The notes under the pieces are model-generated. The model did no database searches, was not told where the DNA came from, and saw only the letters and a program-made list of their open reading frames with translations. Position numbers and translations under genes: made by a program. From positions 2,724,480-2,788,479 of the forward strand of contig OZ004593.1 in assembly GCA_963924555.1 (NCBI GenBank): a stretch of 64,000 bases of DNA, written 5' to 3'. This stretch comes from Crambe crambe. Its lineage: Eukaryota > Porifera > Demospongiae > Poecilosclerida > Crambeidae. Shown in pieces: positions 22,133 through 64,000 of the stretch. Within the stretch, counting starts at the first letter, position 1. Each line of letters begins with the position of its first letter.

Positions 22133-64000
<41,868 letters not shown>

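Overview
The window is animal (metazoan) genomic DNA: short GT-AG introns, AT-rich spacers full of AGCTAGCTA-like words, microsatellites and many small fold-back elements. Three things point to a demosponge, probably Amphimedon-like: large intron-poor ankyrin arrays, clustered SRCR receptors, and a mosaic NIDO/YWTD/SRCR/Ig surface protein. That organism call is inference; nothing here names the species. All gene models were built by hand from splice signals, reading-phase continuity and domain recognition.

Left part (1-8 kb, minus strand): the N-terminal part of an ankyrin-repeat protein in one open exon that runs off the left edge, then 184 bp away a complete 16-exon gene for the 26S proteasome lid subunit Rpn9/PSMD13 (379 aa). 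From 9 to 13 kb and again at 19-20 kb lie three copies (A, B, C) of a five-exon gene for a small type I membrane receptor: signal peptide, one SRCR domain, one TM helix and a tyrosine-rich tail. A and C are intact. B is broken by a 53-bp deletion and further indels. Shared minisatellites and flanks show that the copies arose by segmental duplication. Between B and C sit a plus-strand EF-hand gene of unknown family (15.2-17.6 kb) and head-to-head ankyrin pseudogene fragments. A 5'-truncated LINE tail follows copy C.

Right part (22.1-64 kb, plus strand): one giant gene fills about two thirds of the window and leaves it still open. I can place 85 coding exons, every junction phase-compatible, giving about 6,330 residues. 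The order is: signal peptide; three NIDO modules; seven YWTD beta-propeller + EGF modules (LRP-like, five exons each); one LDLa; three more NIDO modules, the first with an SRCR domain spliced into it; then an Ig region of 26 Ig-like domains and one FN3. The Ig region is a higher-order repeat of a five-domain cassette (types A-B-C-D-E). No TM segment is reached. The combination looks like an undescribed extracellular adhesion or recognition protein; its function is inference.

The introns of the giant gene hold many fold-back elements (MITE-like), a 241-bp GA microsatellite inside the SRCR domain, at least two apparent GC-AG introns, and one unusually long 5.5-kb intron carrying transposons, tandem repeats and a CpG-rich stretch with a CRE palindrome. 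I saw no rRNA, tRNA or CRISPR features.
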